A DNA stretch of 64,000 bases from an uncultured Lachnospira sp. (GCA_910587485.1 CAJUKN010000011.1:40813-104812), one strand, 5' to 3'. Positions 28,004-36,766 are shown, numbered from the stretch's first letter. The notes: generated from the letters alone by a model not told the origin. Program-made: numbers and translations.

Positions 28004-28605
28004 AAAAATATTGTTTAATAACAGCAATTTTTATAATTTTAGCTTATTTTATGTCAGGTCGATTTTATTTTTCAGATGTTTTGTATTCCTATTTGGTTTT
28101 TTATTTTGGCTTTATGTTTATTATTTTTAGTCAAATTTGTTGTTTGAATGTTTATACTTTATATCGATATGATAGCATAAATAAGTTTTATATCAAAGTA
28201 TTTGAAAATATATTTCAAAATATTTTATTGTATGTATGTATTTATAGTACAGTTGGAGTAGCAGCGGGACTAATAAGCGGCGATTTTAAAATGACATCTA
28301 TGCAGATAGCTCAATTTATTATAATTGCACTAGTTAATCTTATGTTGTTGTCTATTTTATGGTTTACATTAAAAGTCTGGTTAGGAAATGTAAAATCTAC
28401 TTTATGTATTGTGTTATCTATCGCTATATCTATGGCATTATCATTGAAAATAAAATATACAATATCTCCTTTTATATTTAATATTACTTTTATGGAAATT
28501 CATAAAATATTTTTATTAAGATATATAATTAGTTATCTTATGTTAATAGTGATTATTACTGCAATTTATTTGTTATCAAAAAGAGGAGACAAATGTTTAA
28601 CATAA
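27997..28605 (+). CDS. ABC-linked membrane protein, second subunit
   Basis: About 202 aa, six hydrophobic segments and almost no soluble portion; not assigned to a family. Starts at GTG 27997 (TTG 27994 and 28000 are alternatives) with AAGGGAAGGGA just upstream. Overlaps the gene before by 7 bases and the gene after by 13, so the set is translationally coupled. Probably part of a heteromeric membrane unit with the ABC ATPase at 29279. Confidence 0.6.
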   Translation: MLKKYCLITAIFIILAYFMSGRFYFSDVLYSYLVFYFGFMFIIFSQICCLNVYTLYRYDSINKFYIKVFENIFQNILLYVCIYSTVGVAAGLISGDFKMTSMQIAQFIIIALVNLMLLSILWFTLKVWLGNVKSTLCIVLSIAISMALSLKIKYTISPFIFNITFMEIHKIFLLRYIISYLMLIVIITAIYLLSKRGDKCLT

Positions 28606-29270
28606 AATTAAAACAAATACTACTTGCCGTATTTTTTGTATTGTCTATTATAAATTTATATGAATTGGTTTGTGAAAAACCTAGTATGATAAGCACAGAA
28701 ACATTTATTTCTATTAGAAAATTTTTCTTTTATATACAAGAAAAGAATGGCATTATATTTCAGTTTATTTCTTATTATTGTTTTCTAGTGTTAGGTTACA
28801 TATATGGTTATACAGGTATTGAATTTTTAATATCAGGATATCAAGAATTTATAATATATCGATATGGAAGAAGAAAGTATATAAGATATTGTGAAAAGAT
28901 AATTTTAAAATCAGCGTTAAGTTATATATTAATTGTGGTTTTGACATTACTTTTTTTAGATATAGTTCATGGTAACATTATATTTGAAATATGGAAAGAT
29001 ATAGCTGCACAGATTATCAAAATGCTATTATTATATATCAGCATTTTAAATGTAAATATATATAGATACTTCCTTGCAAAAAAGGGACATGTGCTAACAG
29101 AAGCTGTAATTTTTCTTAGCTTTTGGCTGCTTTTGGAAGTGTATATATTGCCGTTTCATATGATGACATGGAGCAGTGTATTTGAAAGTATAATAACAAT
29201 ATGTGCATTAGGGATTTTTAATGGTGTATTAATATTGGGATTGAATTATAAAAAATACGATTGGATGTGA
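28593..29270 (+). CDS. ABC-linked membrane protein, third subunit
   Basis: 225 aa with about six hydrophobic segments; basic loop YRYGRRKYIRY after the second span resembles the coupling-helix region of ABC-2 permeases (a FI.YR.GRR.Y pattern common in lantibiotic/bacteriocin ABC permeases). Start ATG 28593 follows AGAGGAG. Overlaps its upstream neighbour by 13 bases and ends 8 bases before the ATPase start. Specific substrate unknown. Confidence 0.6.
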   Translation: MFNIKLKQILLAVFFVLSIINLYELVCEKPSMISTETFISIRKFFFYIQEKNGIIFQFISYYCFLVLGYIYGYTGIEFLISGYQEFIIYRYGRRKYIRYCEKIILKSALSYILIVVLTLLFLDIVHGNIIFEIWKDIAAQIIKMLLLYISILNVNIYRYFLAKKGHVLTEAVIFLSFWLLLEVYILPFHMMTWSSVFESIITICALGIFNGVLILGLNYKKYDWM

Positions 29271-29278
29271 GAAAGTTT

Positions 29279-29935
29279 ATGGTGGAATTATTAAAAGCTG
29301 AAAATATATCAAAAAAATTTAAAGGGAAAATGATTTTTGAAAATGTATCATTTATCATTGAAAAAGGCAGCAGTTATGGATTTGTTGGAGCAAATGGCTG
29401 TGGAAAAAGCGTCTTGTTTAAGATATTATGTGGGTATAGTATACCAACTACAGGAAAAGTGATATATAATGGAGTAGAAATTGGTAAAGATAAAGATTTT
29501 ATATTTGATGCGGGAATTATTATTGAACAGCCTGAATTTATTGCAGGATTATCAGGGCTAGAAAATTTGAAAATTTTGGCGCAAATTAATAATAAAATAT
29601 CAGAAAAAGAAATTTTGGAGATTTTAACAAAATTAAATTTGTATGATGATAAAGATAAGAAAGTAAAAAAATATTCATTGGGAATGAAGCAAAAGCTAAG
29701 AATTGCACAGGCAATTATGGAAAATCCTCAAATTCTAATTCTTGATGAACCAATGAATGGTTTAGATAAAACATCAATACAAATGGTTACAAGTATGCTT
29801 AATGAGTATGTGTTAAATGGTGGTACACTTTTGATGACTAGCCATATTGAAGAACAGATTAAGGAATGTTGTAAAAAAGTATTTGAGTTTGACAACTTTC
29901 ATTTGGTGTGTGACATTATAAAAGCCAAAAAATAA
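29279..29935 (+). CDS. ABC transporter ATP-binding protein
   Basis: 218 aa ATPase. Walker A GANGCGKS, Q-loop in IIIEQPEF, signature YSLGMKQKL, Walker B ILILDEPMNGLD, H-loop MTSHIEE: all essential residues present. The length and QP-EFI segment fit the short drug/bacteriocin exporter (BcrA-like) ATPases. The likely start is ATG 29279, which gives the usual N-terminus MVELLKAENISKKFKG; the open frame continues upstream to a TTG within the previous gene. It drives the three membrane proteins encoded just before it. Confidence 0.9.
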   Translation: MVELLKAENISKKFKGKMIFENVSFIIEKGSSYGFVGANGCGKSVLFKILCGYSIPTTGKVIYNGVEIGKDKDFIFDAGIIIEQPEFIAGLSGLENLKILAQINNKISEKEILEILTKLNLYDDKDKKVKKYSLGMKQKLRIAQAIMENPQILILDEPMNGLDKTSIQMVTSMLNEYVLNGGTLLMTSHIEEQIKECCKKVFEFDNFHLVCDIIKAKK

Positions 29936-29956
29936 AGGAGTTCTAAAATATCAATA

Positions 29957-30448
29957 ATGAATACAGAAAAAAATGCTAAAAAAGAAGTACTAATTAAAAT
30001 TAAAGGTATACATAAAAATATCAATAATGATATACAAAATATATCATCAGATTTGGAAAATGCCAATTGCCAAGAACTAATAGAAAATGTAGTTGAGACA
30101 GAATATAAGGGATTTTATCAAAAAATTGGTAAGCAAATATATATAAAGTATATTGAAGAAATTGAAACAGAAATAGTGAGTAATAATTTGTTAAAGATTG
30201 ATAATAATACTAAAGTAGAGATAATTAAAAAAGGTATTGTAAACAGTAAGATGACATTTATAGAAAAAGTGAAAACAGAAAGTATTTATAATACGTCTTA
30301 TGGAAAAATAGGTATGATGGTGGATACAGATAGTATTGATATTAAAATAGAAGAAGATATGATATGTATCATTATAAAGTATGATTTATTTATGGATAGA
30401 GAGTATGTTTCAAAGTGTAAGATTGATATTACCATAAAATCCTTATAA
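29957..30448 (+). CDS. DUF1934 (YwiB-like) beta-barrel protein
   Basis: 163 aa. Begins KKEVLIKIKGI, then a Glu/Asn-rich insertion, GFYQKIGKQIYIKYIEE, TKVEIIKKGIVNSKMTF and YNTSYGKIGMMVDTDSIDI, the pattern of DUF1934, a calycin-like barrel protein of unknown function. The insertion of about 25 residues near the N-terminus seems longer than usual. Odd start: AAAGGAG (29934-29940) is 16 bases from the ATG, and no standard start codon lies closer, so translation may be weak or depend on mRNA folding. It follows the ABC genes by 21 bases. Confidence 0.75.
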   Translation: MNTEKNAKKEVLIKIKGIHKNINNDIQNISSDLENANCQELIENVVETEYKGFYQKIGKQIYIKYIEEIETEIVSNNLLKIDNNTKVEIIKKGIVNSKMTFIEKVKTESIYNTSYGKIGMMVDTDSIDIKIEEDMICIIIKYDLFMDREYVSKCKIDITIKSL

Positions 30449-30489
30449 AAATTGTATCTTTTTGATTATTTTTTTATTTCATATATAAA

Positions 30490-30590
30490 CAATTTGTGCC
30501 TGTGTATTATTTGATATAAGATTGTTAAAAAAATCTATAAATTCTTGTGCAAAAAGCAGCGCACAAATAGAAGATTAATATATTATACAA
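30490..30590. repeat. Dispersed repeat R3, copy 1
   Basis: Contains TTTGTGCCTGTGTATTATTTGATA and GTGCAAAAAGCAGCGCACAAATAGAAG. A diverged copy lies at 43109-43175. Function unknown; the GTGC...GCAC parts can pair. Confidence 0.5.
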
Positions 30591-30722
30591 AATAAATATA
30601 AAAAGACAAATTTTATTCCAAATTTGTATAACAATATGGTATTATAATCATATAGTTTATATTTAAACATGGTCTTACGTGAAAGTTGCTATTTGTAAGA
30701 GTAGTGTAGAAATGGAGAACCT

Positions 30723-32120
30723 ATGGAAAATTTTTTCAAAGTGAAAGAAAAAGGCTCAACAGTCAAAATTGAAATTATGGCTGGAATTACGACATTTATG
30801 GCAATGGCTTATATTCTTATGGTCAATGCGGATATGTTCTCAAATTTGGATGGGGTTTCTTACAATGCGATATATATTGCCACTGCAATATCAGCAGTTG
30901 TAGGAACGATGTGTATGGCACTTTTAGCTAATTTGCCATTGGGATTAGCTACAGGTATGGGACTAAATGCGTTTTTTGTATATACAATTTGTTTTTCATT
31001 TGGTCTTAGCTATGCAAATGCGTTGGTTCTTGTGTTATTAGATGGCATTATATTTATTGTTCTTACATTGACAGGAATTAGAGCAAAATTGTTTAATGCA
31101 ATTCCAGATTGCGTGCGAATTGCCATACCAGCAGGCTTGGGATTATTTATAGCATTTTTGGGATTGCAAAATGCAGGCTTAGTAGTTAATGATGAGGCGA
31201 CATTGGTTAATTTATCATCATTTAACCTCTTAAAAGAGGGTGTTACTTGGGGACAGATTATGCCTAGATTGGTGACAATAGCTTCTTTAGTGATTATTGC
31301 TGTATTATCATATAAGAAAATCAAAGGGGCTGTTTTATGGGGAATTGTTGGCGGTACAGGCATTTATTATGTGCTTGGCTTTACTGTATCAGGATTTTAT
31401 GATGGATTTTTTAGTTCTCTGAATTTTAATCCATTTACTGCTTTTGGCGATTGGGGAAAAGAATCTTTTGTAAAGATATTTACAGAAGGTTTTGATTTTA
31501 CAACGTATCTATCGTCACATTCTAGTGCAGACCTTGTTTTAGTCATTGCAACTTCGGCATTAGCTTTGTGTATGGTGGACATGTTTGATACGCTTGGGAC
31601 ACTTTATGGTGCTTGTGCAAGAGGTGGCATGTTGGATAAAGATGGTAATGTGCCAAACTTTGAGAAGGCTATGCTTTCAGATGCGATTGCTACATGTGCA
31701 GGCGCTGTATGTGGAACATCAACTGTTACCACTTTTGTGGAGTCTTCATCAGGCGTTGCAGAAGGAGGAAGAACAGGATTAGCTTCTTTTACAACAGGAA
31801 TATTGTTTTTTATTGCGATGTTTTTAAGTCCCGTTGCTGCCTTGATACCGGGCAGTGCAACCGCAGCCGCTTTGATTTATGTTGGTGTATTAATGATGGG
31901 GTGTGTTACAGATATTGATTGGAAAGATATATCTATTGCAGTTCCAGCATTTTTAACAATAGCATTTATGTGTTTTACGTATAATATTAGTTATGGTATT
32001 GCGTTTGGATTAATTTCTTATATATTGATTAAAGTATTTACTGGTAATGCAAAAGATGTTAAATTATTTACATGGATTATAGCAGTATTATTTACATTGA
32101 TGTTCTTCTTGACACATTAA
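30723..32120 (+). CDS. NCS2-type purine permease (AzgA-like)
   Basis: 465 aa with about 12-14 hydrophobic segments. N-terminus TVKIEIMAGITTFMAMAYIL, the NLPLGLATGMGLNAFF motif and MVDMFDTLGTLYG motif are typical of the AzgA branch (PbuG/PbuO, YicO) which import adenine, guanine or hypoxanthine with protons. Start ATG 30723 has GGAG five bases upstream. I looked for a purine riboswitch in the leader and did not find one. A strong terminator follows, so it is a single-gene unit. Confidence 0.92.
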   Translation: MENFFKVKEKGSTVKIEIMAGITTFMAMAYILMVNADMFSNLDGVSYNAIYIATAISAVVGTMCMALLANLPLGLATGMGLNAFFVYTICFSFGLSYANALVLVLLDGIIFIVLTLTGIRAKLFNAIPDCVRIAIPAGLGLFIAFLGLQNAGLVVNDEATLVNLSSFNLLKEGVTWGQIMPRLVTIASLVIIAVLSYKKIKGAVLWGIVGGTGIYYVLGFTVSGFYDGFFSSLNFNPFTAFGDWGKESFVKIFTEGFDFTTYLSSHSSADLVLVIATSALALCMVDMFDTLGTLYGACARGGMLDKDGNVPNFEKAMLSDAIATCAGAVCGTSTVTTFVESSSGVAEGGRTGLASFTTGILFFIAMFLSPVAALIPGSATAAALIYVGVLMMGCVTDIDWKDISIAVPAFLTIAFMCFTYNISYGIAFGLISYILIKVFTGNAKDVKLFTWIIAVLFTLMFFLTH

Positions 32121-32154
32121 AGTATAGTTTACAACAATCATACAAAGCAATTTA

Positions 32155-32188
32155 GGGCTGGGCTTTAAAAAGCCCAGCCAATTTTTTT
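32155..32188 (+). terminator. Terminator after purine permease
   Basis: GGCTGGGCTTT / AAGCCCAGCC stem followed by AATTTTTTT; classic intrinsic terminator. Confidence 0.95.
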
Positions 32189-32330
32189 ATGTAATATTCA
32201 AGTTGTCGTTTGTACCTATTCAGTTATGTTATTTCAAGAAGGTGCATGGTTTACGTGTGGCTTTATGTAAATAAATATAATATATGTTGTAAAAATAAAA
32301 TACTAAAAATTATAAATTAAAGGAAATGAT

Positions 32331-32747
32331 ATGGATAAAAAAAGAAAAAAAACATGGAAATTTATTTTATGGAATACCTTATGCGTTATTATTGTAAGTT
32401 GTATATTGAATGCAGTTATATGGATTTTATTTCATGGAATCCCTTTGATAGGATTGCCTGAAAAAGAAAATGTAAAAAGTGTTACTATTATTTACAATGA
32501 AACAGAAAAAAGAGAAATTACAGATACTGAAACAATAGAAATTTTAGTAAAATCTGCAAATCTTTTAAATTATCAGCTTTGGGGTCAAACACAAGGCAGT
32601 CCAATTATTGATATGATATATCATCTTGAAGATGGAGAGGATATAAAGATTAGCGCGAATAGTACTACCATGTGGTGGCATGGAAAATCTCATGTAATAA
32701 AAGAAACAGGTACATTTGTTAATATAATACAGGGATTGTTTTTTTGA
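32331..32747 (+). CDS. Small membrane-anchored protein, unknown
   Basis: 138 aa. Lys-rich N-terminus, one hydrophobic segment (residues 11-38), then an extracellular domain of about 95 residues (VKSVTIIYNETEKREITD ... WWHGKSHVI). The domain pattern of a short strand-rich fold with an I-T-D-x-E-x-I-x-x-L-V-K helix resembles small Firmicutes lipoprotein domains, but I cannot name it. AAAGGAAATGAT lies just before the ATG. Function unknown. Confidence 0.55.
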   Translation: MDKKRKKTWKFILWNTLCVIIVSCILNAVIWILFHGIPLIGLPEKENVKSVTIIYNETEKREITDTETIEILVKSANLLNYQLWGQTQGSPIIDMIYHLEDGEDIKISANSTTMWWHGKSHVIKETGTFVNIIQGLFF

Positions 32748-32802
32748 TAGTTTTTTCTAAAAATATATTAACTTAATTTTTTGTAGTAACAATATAAAAA
32801 AG

Positions 32803-32841
32803 TTGATTTTAGTCTAAGTATGGATTATAATTAGACTAAAA
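32803..32841 (+). promoter_or_regulatory. Promoter overlapped by a perfect inverted repeat, restriction-modification locus
   Basis: TTGATT (32803-32808), 17-base spacer, TATAAT (32826-32831). A perfect 11-bp inverted repeat, TTTTAGTCTAA (32807-32817) and TTAGACTAAAA (32831-32841), covers the end of the -35 box and the region just past the -10 box. This is an operator-like layout directly upstream of the small AbrB-like gene. Confidence 0.75.
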
Positions 32842-32861
32842 GTAAACTAAAGGGGAATACC

Positions 32862-33047
32862 ATGAATAATGAATTAATTTATCTTGATACCTATGTTTTA
32901 CAGCAAGATATGAGAATCCGAATGCCTAAAAGCATTTTGGAAAATCTTAATTTAGAAAAAGGAAAGAGCAGATTGAAAATTTATTATGACCAATTAAATA
33001 AAAGTCTTGTTTTGAAGAAAGAAGATAAGGATATAGACAAAAAATAA
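32862..33047 (+). CDS. AbrB/SpoVT-like small DNA-binding protein
   Basis: 61 aa. The core DMRIRMPKSILENLNLEKG followed by LKIYYDQLNKSLVLKK fits the swapped-hairpin AbrB fold (pattern R-x-x-x-P-K-x-I-x-x-x-L-x-L-x-x-G-x-x-L-x-I-x-x-D...I-x-L). AbrB-fold dimers bind DNA. It stands 25 bases before a DNA methyltransferase, in the position where type II systems often have a helix-turn-helix controller protein, and its promoter carries a perfect inverted repeat. Start ATG follows AAGGGG. Role as controller is inferred. Confidence 0.7.
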   Translation: MNNELIYLDTYVLQQDMRIRMPKSILENLNLEKGKSRLKIYYDQLNKSLVLKKEDKDIDKK

Positions 33048-33072
33048 TTAAGTTATAAGGAGTTTGAAGTGC

Positions 33073-33975
33073 ATGGAGTTAAACAAGATTTATAATGAAG
33101 ATTGCATTATAGGTATGAAAGAAAAAATTCCAGATGAATCAATAGATTTAATTATTGCCGACCCACCATATTTTAAAGTTGTTGGGGAAAAATGGGATTA
33201 TATTTGGAGAACAGAACAAGATTATTTAGAATGGTCAAAACAATGGATAGATGAAGCTGTACGTGTGCTTAGAAAAGGGGGAAGCTTTTATTTATTTGGT
33301 TATTTTAGAATGTTGAGTAGATTATTGTCCATATTGGAAGATGCTGGTCTTGAATTGCGTCAACAAATTATTTTGAATAAAGGGATTCAGGCAGTGTCTG
33401 GCAGGGCAACTAAAAATTATAAAATGTTTCCAAATGTAACTGAAAGTATATTATTTTTATATAAAGATTCAAAACCATATGTAAAACAATTTTTAAAAAG
33501 TAGACAAAAAGAGTTAGGATATACTGCAAAATATATTAATGAGAAACTTGGTGTTAAATCAAATGGTGGCGGAATGTGGAGTATATATACAGGTAAAAAT
33601 GTATGTAAACAATTACCCACAAAAGAGCTATGGGATAAATTACAAAACATTTTAGATTTTGATATTCCATATTCAAAGATATGTCAAACTTTTAATACAC
33701 AAATGGGAATAACAGATGTATGGGATGATATTAATTTTTATGGGGAAAAAGGTCGATTTCATTCAACCCAAAAACCATTAAATTTAATTACAAGACTTGT
33801 TCTTGCAAGCAGCAATGATAAAGATATCGTTTTAGACCCTTTTATGGGGAGTGGAACTACTGCTGTAGCAAGTCAAAATAATAATAGAAATTATATCGGA
33901 TTTGAAGTTGATGAAAAATATTATGCTCAATCTGAACAACGTTTAATGTATACACAAAATAAATTAAAAATATAA
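33073..33975 (+). CDS. Type II DNA methyltransferase, beta class (N6-adenine or N4-cytosine)
   Basis: 300 aa. Catalytic motif ADPPYF near residue 30 precedes the AdoMet motif LDPFMGSGTTAVAS near residue 255, and the STQKP segment lies just before it: the beta-class order. DPPY favours N6-adenine or N4-cytosine methylation. The ATG at 33073 is preferred (AAGGAG ten bases upstream); a TTG at 33064 is too close. It should protect the site cut by the convergent gene at 34025-34999. The recognition sequence cannot be read from the protein. Confidence 0.9.
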   Translation: MELNKIYNEDCIIGMKEKIPDESIDLIIADPPYFKVVGEKWDYIWRTEQDYLEWSKQWIDEAVRVLRKGGSFYLFGYFRMLSRLLSILEDAGLELRQQIILNKGIQAVSGRATKNYKMFPNVTESILFLYKDSKPYVKQFLKSRQKELGYTAKYINEKLGVKSNGGGMWSIYTGKNVCKQLPTKELWDKLQNILDFDIPYSKICQTFNTQMGITDVWDDINFYGEKGRFHSTQKPLNLITRLVLASSNDKDIVLDPFMGSGTTAVASQNNNRNYIGFEVDEKYYAQSEQRLMYTQNKLKI

Positions 33976-33979
33976 AATT

Positions 33980-34018
33980 TACAAGAACCAATCAATACAA
34001 TAAAGGTTGGCTCTTGTA
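33980..34018. terminator. Bidirectional terminator between methyltransferase and nuclease genes
   Basis: TACAAGAACCAATC pairs with GGTTGGCTCTTGTA (one wobble/mismatch pair) in the 50-base gap between the convergent genes; AT-rich flanks on both sides. Confidence 0.8.
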
Positions 34019-34024
34019 GAATAT

Positions 34025-34999
34025 TTATAAAAGTTCAGAATAATGCTTCGTTAAGTGTTTAGGTAAAATAGATTTTTTTGGTAATAAGAGAGGTAAATAA
34101 ATAGCATCAGTAAAAGAATCACAAAGGTCAGAGTTAGAAATATTATTTGAAATTCGGATAGATTCAATCATTTTTAATATACCTTTTTTATTCTTTCCAG
34201 TAATGTTAGCAGAAGAATTATATTTCAGTAAAACTTTTGTTGCAGCCTCTAAAGTTATAGTTGTTGCTTGAGAATAATTATTAAGATTTGCTAACTCATC
34301 AACATAAAAATTTCCCAGAGTAGGAAAAATTTTTGTTTTAATTTCTCCATTCTCTGTAATTATTGACCTATAAATTAATATTGGTTTTGTTAATGCAAAT
34401 TTAAATTGATGTGGCCACATATTAAAAGGCGCTTTTGATTTTGAATGAGCTCTAATATTAATGTAATAATCCATCATACAATATGCAAAACCTTTAACAG
34501 TTGGATTGACTTCCCAAATGGATGCAATTATATTATTGTTTTTTGGATTATTAATTTCTTCAAATTCAAATAATACAAAATAATATCTATAGGGGTCTAA
34601 TATTTCGTAAAATTCTTGGTCATGTTGAATACCAATAAGCCATTTTGAATCATCTTTTCTAAGAATATTAGTAGAATTACACATAGAACATTTTTTTTCT
34701 AAGCTAGAAACAGCAGCTCCACAGTTATTACAAGTGCCTAATTGGTCAACTCGGTAACAAGTCTTTATTTCACCATATTTATTATTATTCATAACTAAAT
34801 CATAACCACGCGCACCAGATTTTCCACCGGGAAATCCTGTAACAACACTTACTAAGTGTTGTCCAATATAGCCCATTCTTGCCTGAGGTGTCTGCATTGT
34901 AATTTGTGACCAAGCGTTAACTTTGTTTCTTAAGTTAATATATAAATCTTGTATTAATTGTTCTGAAGCTTCAAGTGTACCTAATTGATATTTTTTCAT
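34025..34999 (-). CDS. Type II restriction endonuclease (MamI-like, tentative)
   Basis: 324 aa. Residues about 55-80, GGKSGARGYDLVMNNNKYGEIKTC, supply a PD-(D/E)xK-like D...ExK nuclease site; next comes a Cys4 zinc ribbon (CNNCG ... CSMCNS), then a helical DNA-binding C-terminal half. The QTPQARMGYIGQHLVS segment before the nuclease motif is, from memory, typical of MamI-family endonucleases (GATNNNNATC), but that assignment is unverified. Converges on the methyltransferase gene, the usual type II pairing. Upstream of its start at 35014-35020 is one half-site (ACTAAAA on its strand) of the operator seen at 32807-32841. ATG follows AAAGGGA. Confidence 0.75.
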   Translation of the reverse strand: MKKYQLGTLEASEQLIQDLYINLRNKVNAWSQITMQTPQARMGYIGQHLVSVVTGFPGGKSGARGYDLVMNNNKYGEIKTCYRVDQLGTCNNCGAAVSSLEKKCSMCNSTNILRKDDSKWLIGIQHDQEFYEILDPYRYYFVLFEFEEINNPKNNNIIASIWEVNPTVKGFAYCMMDYYINIRAHSKSKAPFNMWPHQFKFALTKPILIYRSIITENGEIKTKIFPTLGNFYVDELANLNNYSQATTITLEAATKVLLKYNSSANITGKNKKGILKMIESIRISNNISNSDLCDSFTDAIYLPLLLPKKSILPKHLTKHYSELL

Positions 35000-35320
35000 A
35001 ATGTAATTATCCCTTTTAGTATGTAATATAATTATTGGATATCGTTCAAATATTTTTAGTTGAAAAAGTTTGTAAGTGAACTTTTTGCTTGCATCTCTTT
35101 TTGATATAGTTTAATCTCATCAAGGAAGTCCTCCACTTTAATGCCGTAGAGGCATAAGTGGAAGACTTCCTTGTTTTAGTGAGAGTACAAGCTCTTATTG
35201 AAAAGCTGCAATAGCAGCTAGATGGTTTGAGCAAGCAGCGTAGCGGATTGCGAATATCTGCTTTGACTTAGGATATTAATTAAACTTGATTATCATATTA
35301 TATTTTATACAAAACTAGCA
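35000..35320. other. Intergenic region filled by a composite repeat
   Basis: No gene. Holds the nuclease promoter region (35000-35050) and the composite R2+R1 repeat (35111-35270), then about 50 bases of AT-rich sequence before the end of pncB. Confidence 0.6.
35111..35270. repeat. Composite dispersed repeat R2+R1
   Basis: Hairpin GGAAGTCCTCCACTTTAATGCC / GGCATAAGTGGAAGACTTCC, then a CTGCAATAGCAG segment, then the R1 tail GAGCAAGCAGCGTAGCGGATTGCGAATATCTGCTTTGACTT. The 56378-56506 element has the same order of parts. Confidence 0.75.
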
Positions 35321-36766
35321 CTATTCTACAACACCATAATTATCAAGCAATGCTCTTTTAACATCATAAAGCTTCTTTGAAAGGTCAATATGGACTTCTT
35401 GTGGGTTGATTAATCGCTTAGATTCTTCCCATAGTGTAGACATTTCTTTCTTACAATATGCCTGTATATCCATTACGTTAGGAGTTTCATAGATACATTC
35501 TCCTTTGATGAATACAGGTACCATAATTTCTCGCATGGTGTATTCTCCGGGATTTAGCAGTGTTTTTTTCCAAGTTTCAACAGGGTCAAAAAGAAGAAGT
35601 TGATTTGCTTCATCATATTTTTCATCAGTAAGAGCAATCAAATCTGCTTTTATCATTCCTTCATTGTCATATATTCTGTATATAGTCTTATTTCCCGGAT
35701 TTGTAATTTTTTCAGAATTTTCTGATAATTTAATTTTTGGTGCAAATGTTCCATCATCATTCATAACGGCAGCAAGTTTGTATACACCACCAAATGCAGG
35801 ATTATCTTTTGATGTAATAAGATTAGTACCAACACCCCAAGAAGTAATTGCTGCCCCTTGTGTTTTGAGAGAATCAATAAGATACTCGTCAAGGTCGCTA
35901 GAAGCTGATATAATTGCATCTGGAAATCCAGCATCATCTAACATTTGACGGGCTTTTTTAGACAAATATGCAAGGTCTCCAGAGTCAAGACGTATTCCAT
36001 AACCTTTTGACAAAATTCCATCTTCACGCATCTCTTTAAATACCTTAATTGCATTAGGCACGCCTGAACGCAATGTGTCATAAGTATCAACAAGAAGGAT
36101 ACAAGCATTCGGATAAAGATTAGCATATGTTTTAAAGGCAGTATACTCATCTTGAAAACTCATAATCCAACTGTGAGCATGAGTTCCCTTTATAGGAACA
36201 TCAAACATTTTACCAGCAAGGACATTACTTGTACCAACACAACCAGCAATAACAGCAGCTCTAGCACCATATATGCCAGCGTCAGGTCCCTGCGCACGTC
36301 TTAGACCAAACTCCATAATACCATCGCCTTTGGCAGCATAGCAAACACGCGCCGCCTTTGTTGCAATAAGGCTTTGATGGTTAATAATATTAAGAATGGC
36401 TGTTTCAATAAGTTGAGCTTCCATAATAGGAGCAATAACTTTGACAATAGGTTCTTTAGGAAATATAACAGTTCCTTCAGGGATTGCATAAATATCACCT
36501 GTAAAATGAAAACCACTTAAGTAGTCCAAAAAATCGGCATCAAAGACATGAAGCCCCTTAAGATAGCTGATATCATCGTAAGTAAAATTTAGATTTTTAA
36601 TATAATCAATAACTTCATTTAACCCGCAAGAAATGGCATATCCACCGTCACAAGGGTTTTTTCTGTGAAATGCATCGAATATCACTGTACGATTATTACC
36701 ACTTTTAAAATAACCCTGCATCATTGTCAATTCATAAAAGTCTGTCAAAAGAGTTAAATTGCGCAA
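35321..36766 (-). CDS. pncB: Nicotinate phosphoribosyltransferase
   Basis: 481 aa, normal for the NAPRTase family. Starts LLTDFYELTMMQGYF, with conserved GLRRAQGPDAG, GTHAHSWIMSF (catalytic His), and GIRLDSGDLAYLSKKAR phosphate-binding region. It condenses nicotinate with PRPP (ATP-assisted) to nicotinate mononucleotide in NAD salvage. It lies three bases after a small membrane-protein gene on the same strand, so they are probably co-transcribed. Confidence 0.95.
   Translation of the reverse strand: MRNLTLLTDFYELTMMQGYFKSGNNRTVIFDAFHRKNPCDGGYAISCGLNEVIDYIKNLNFTYDDISYLKGLHVFDADFLDYLSGFHFTGDIYAIPEGTVIFPKEPIVKVIAPIMEAQLIETAILNIINHQSLIATKAARVCYAAKGDGIMEFGLRRAQGPDAGIYGARAAVIAGCVGTSNVLAGKMFDVPIKGTHAHSWIMSFQDEYTAFKTYANLYPNACILLVDTYDTLRSGVPNAIKVFKEMREDGILSKGYGIRLDSGDLAYLSKKARQMLDDAGFPDAIISASSDLDEYLIDSLKTQGAAITSWGVGTNLITSKDNPAFGGVYKLAAVMNDDGTFAPKIKLSENSEKITNPGNKTIYRIYDNEGMIKADLIALTDEKYDEANQLLLFDPVETWKKTLLNPGEYTMREIMVPVFIKGECIYETPNVMDIQAYCKKEMSTLWEESKRLINPQEVHIDLSKKLYDVKRALLDNYGVVE

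Noticed and set aside
30590..30722. Purine riboswitch before the purine permease
   Set aside because: I could not find the conserved loop sequences of the purine aptamer; only the R3 repeat and AT-rich sequence are present.
34025..34999. DpnI-like methyl-dependent nuclease to explain GATC loss
   Set aside because: The zinc ribbon and nuclease motif order and the QTPQARMGYIGQ segment do not resemble DpnI, and a cognate methyltransferase is adjacent, arguing for an ordinary type II system.
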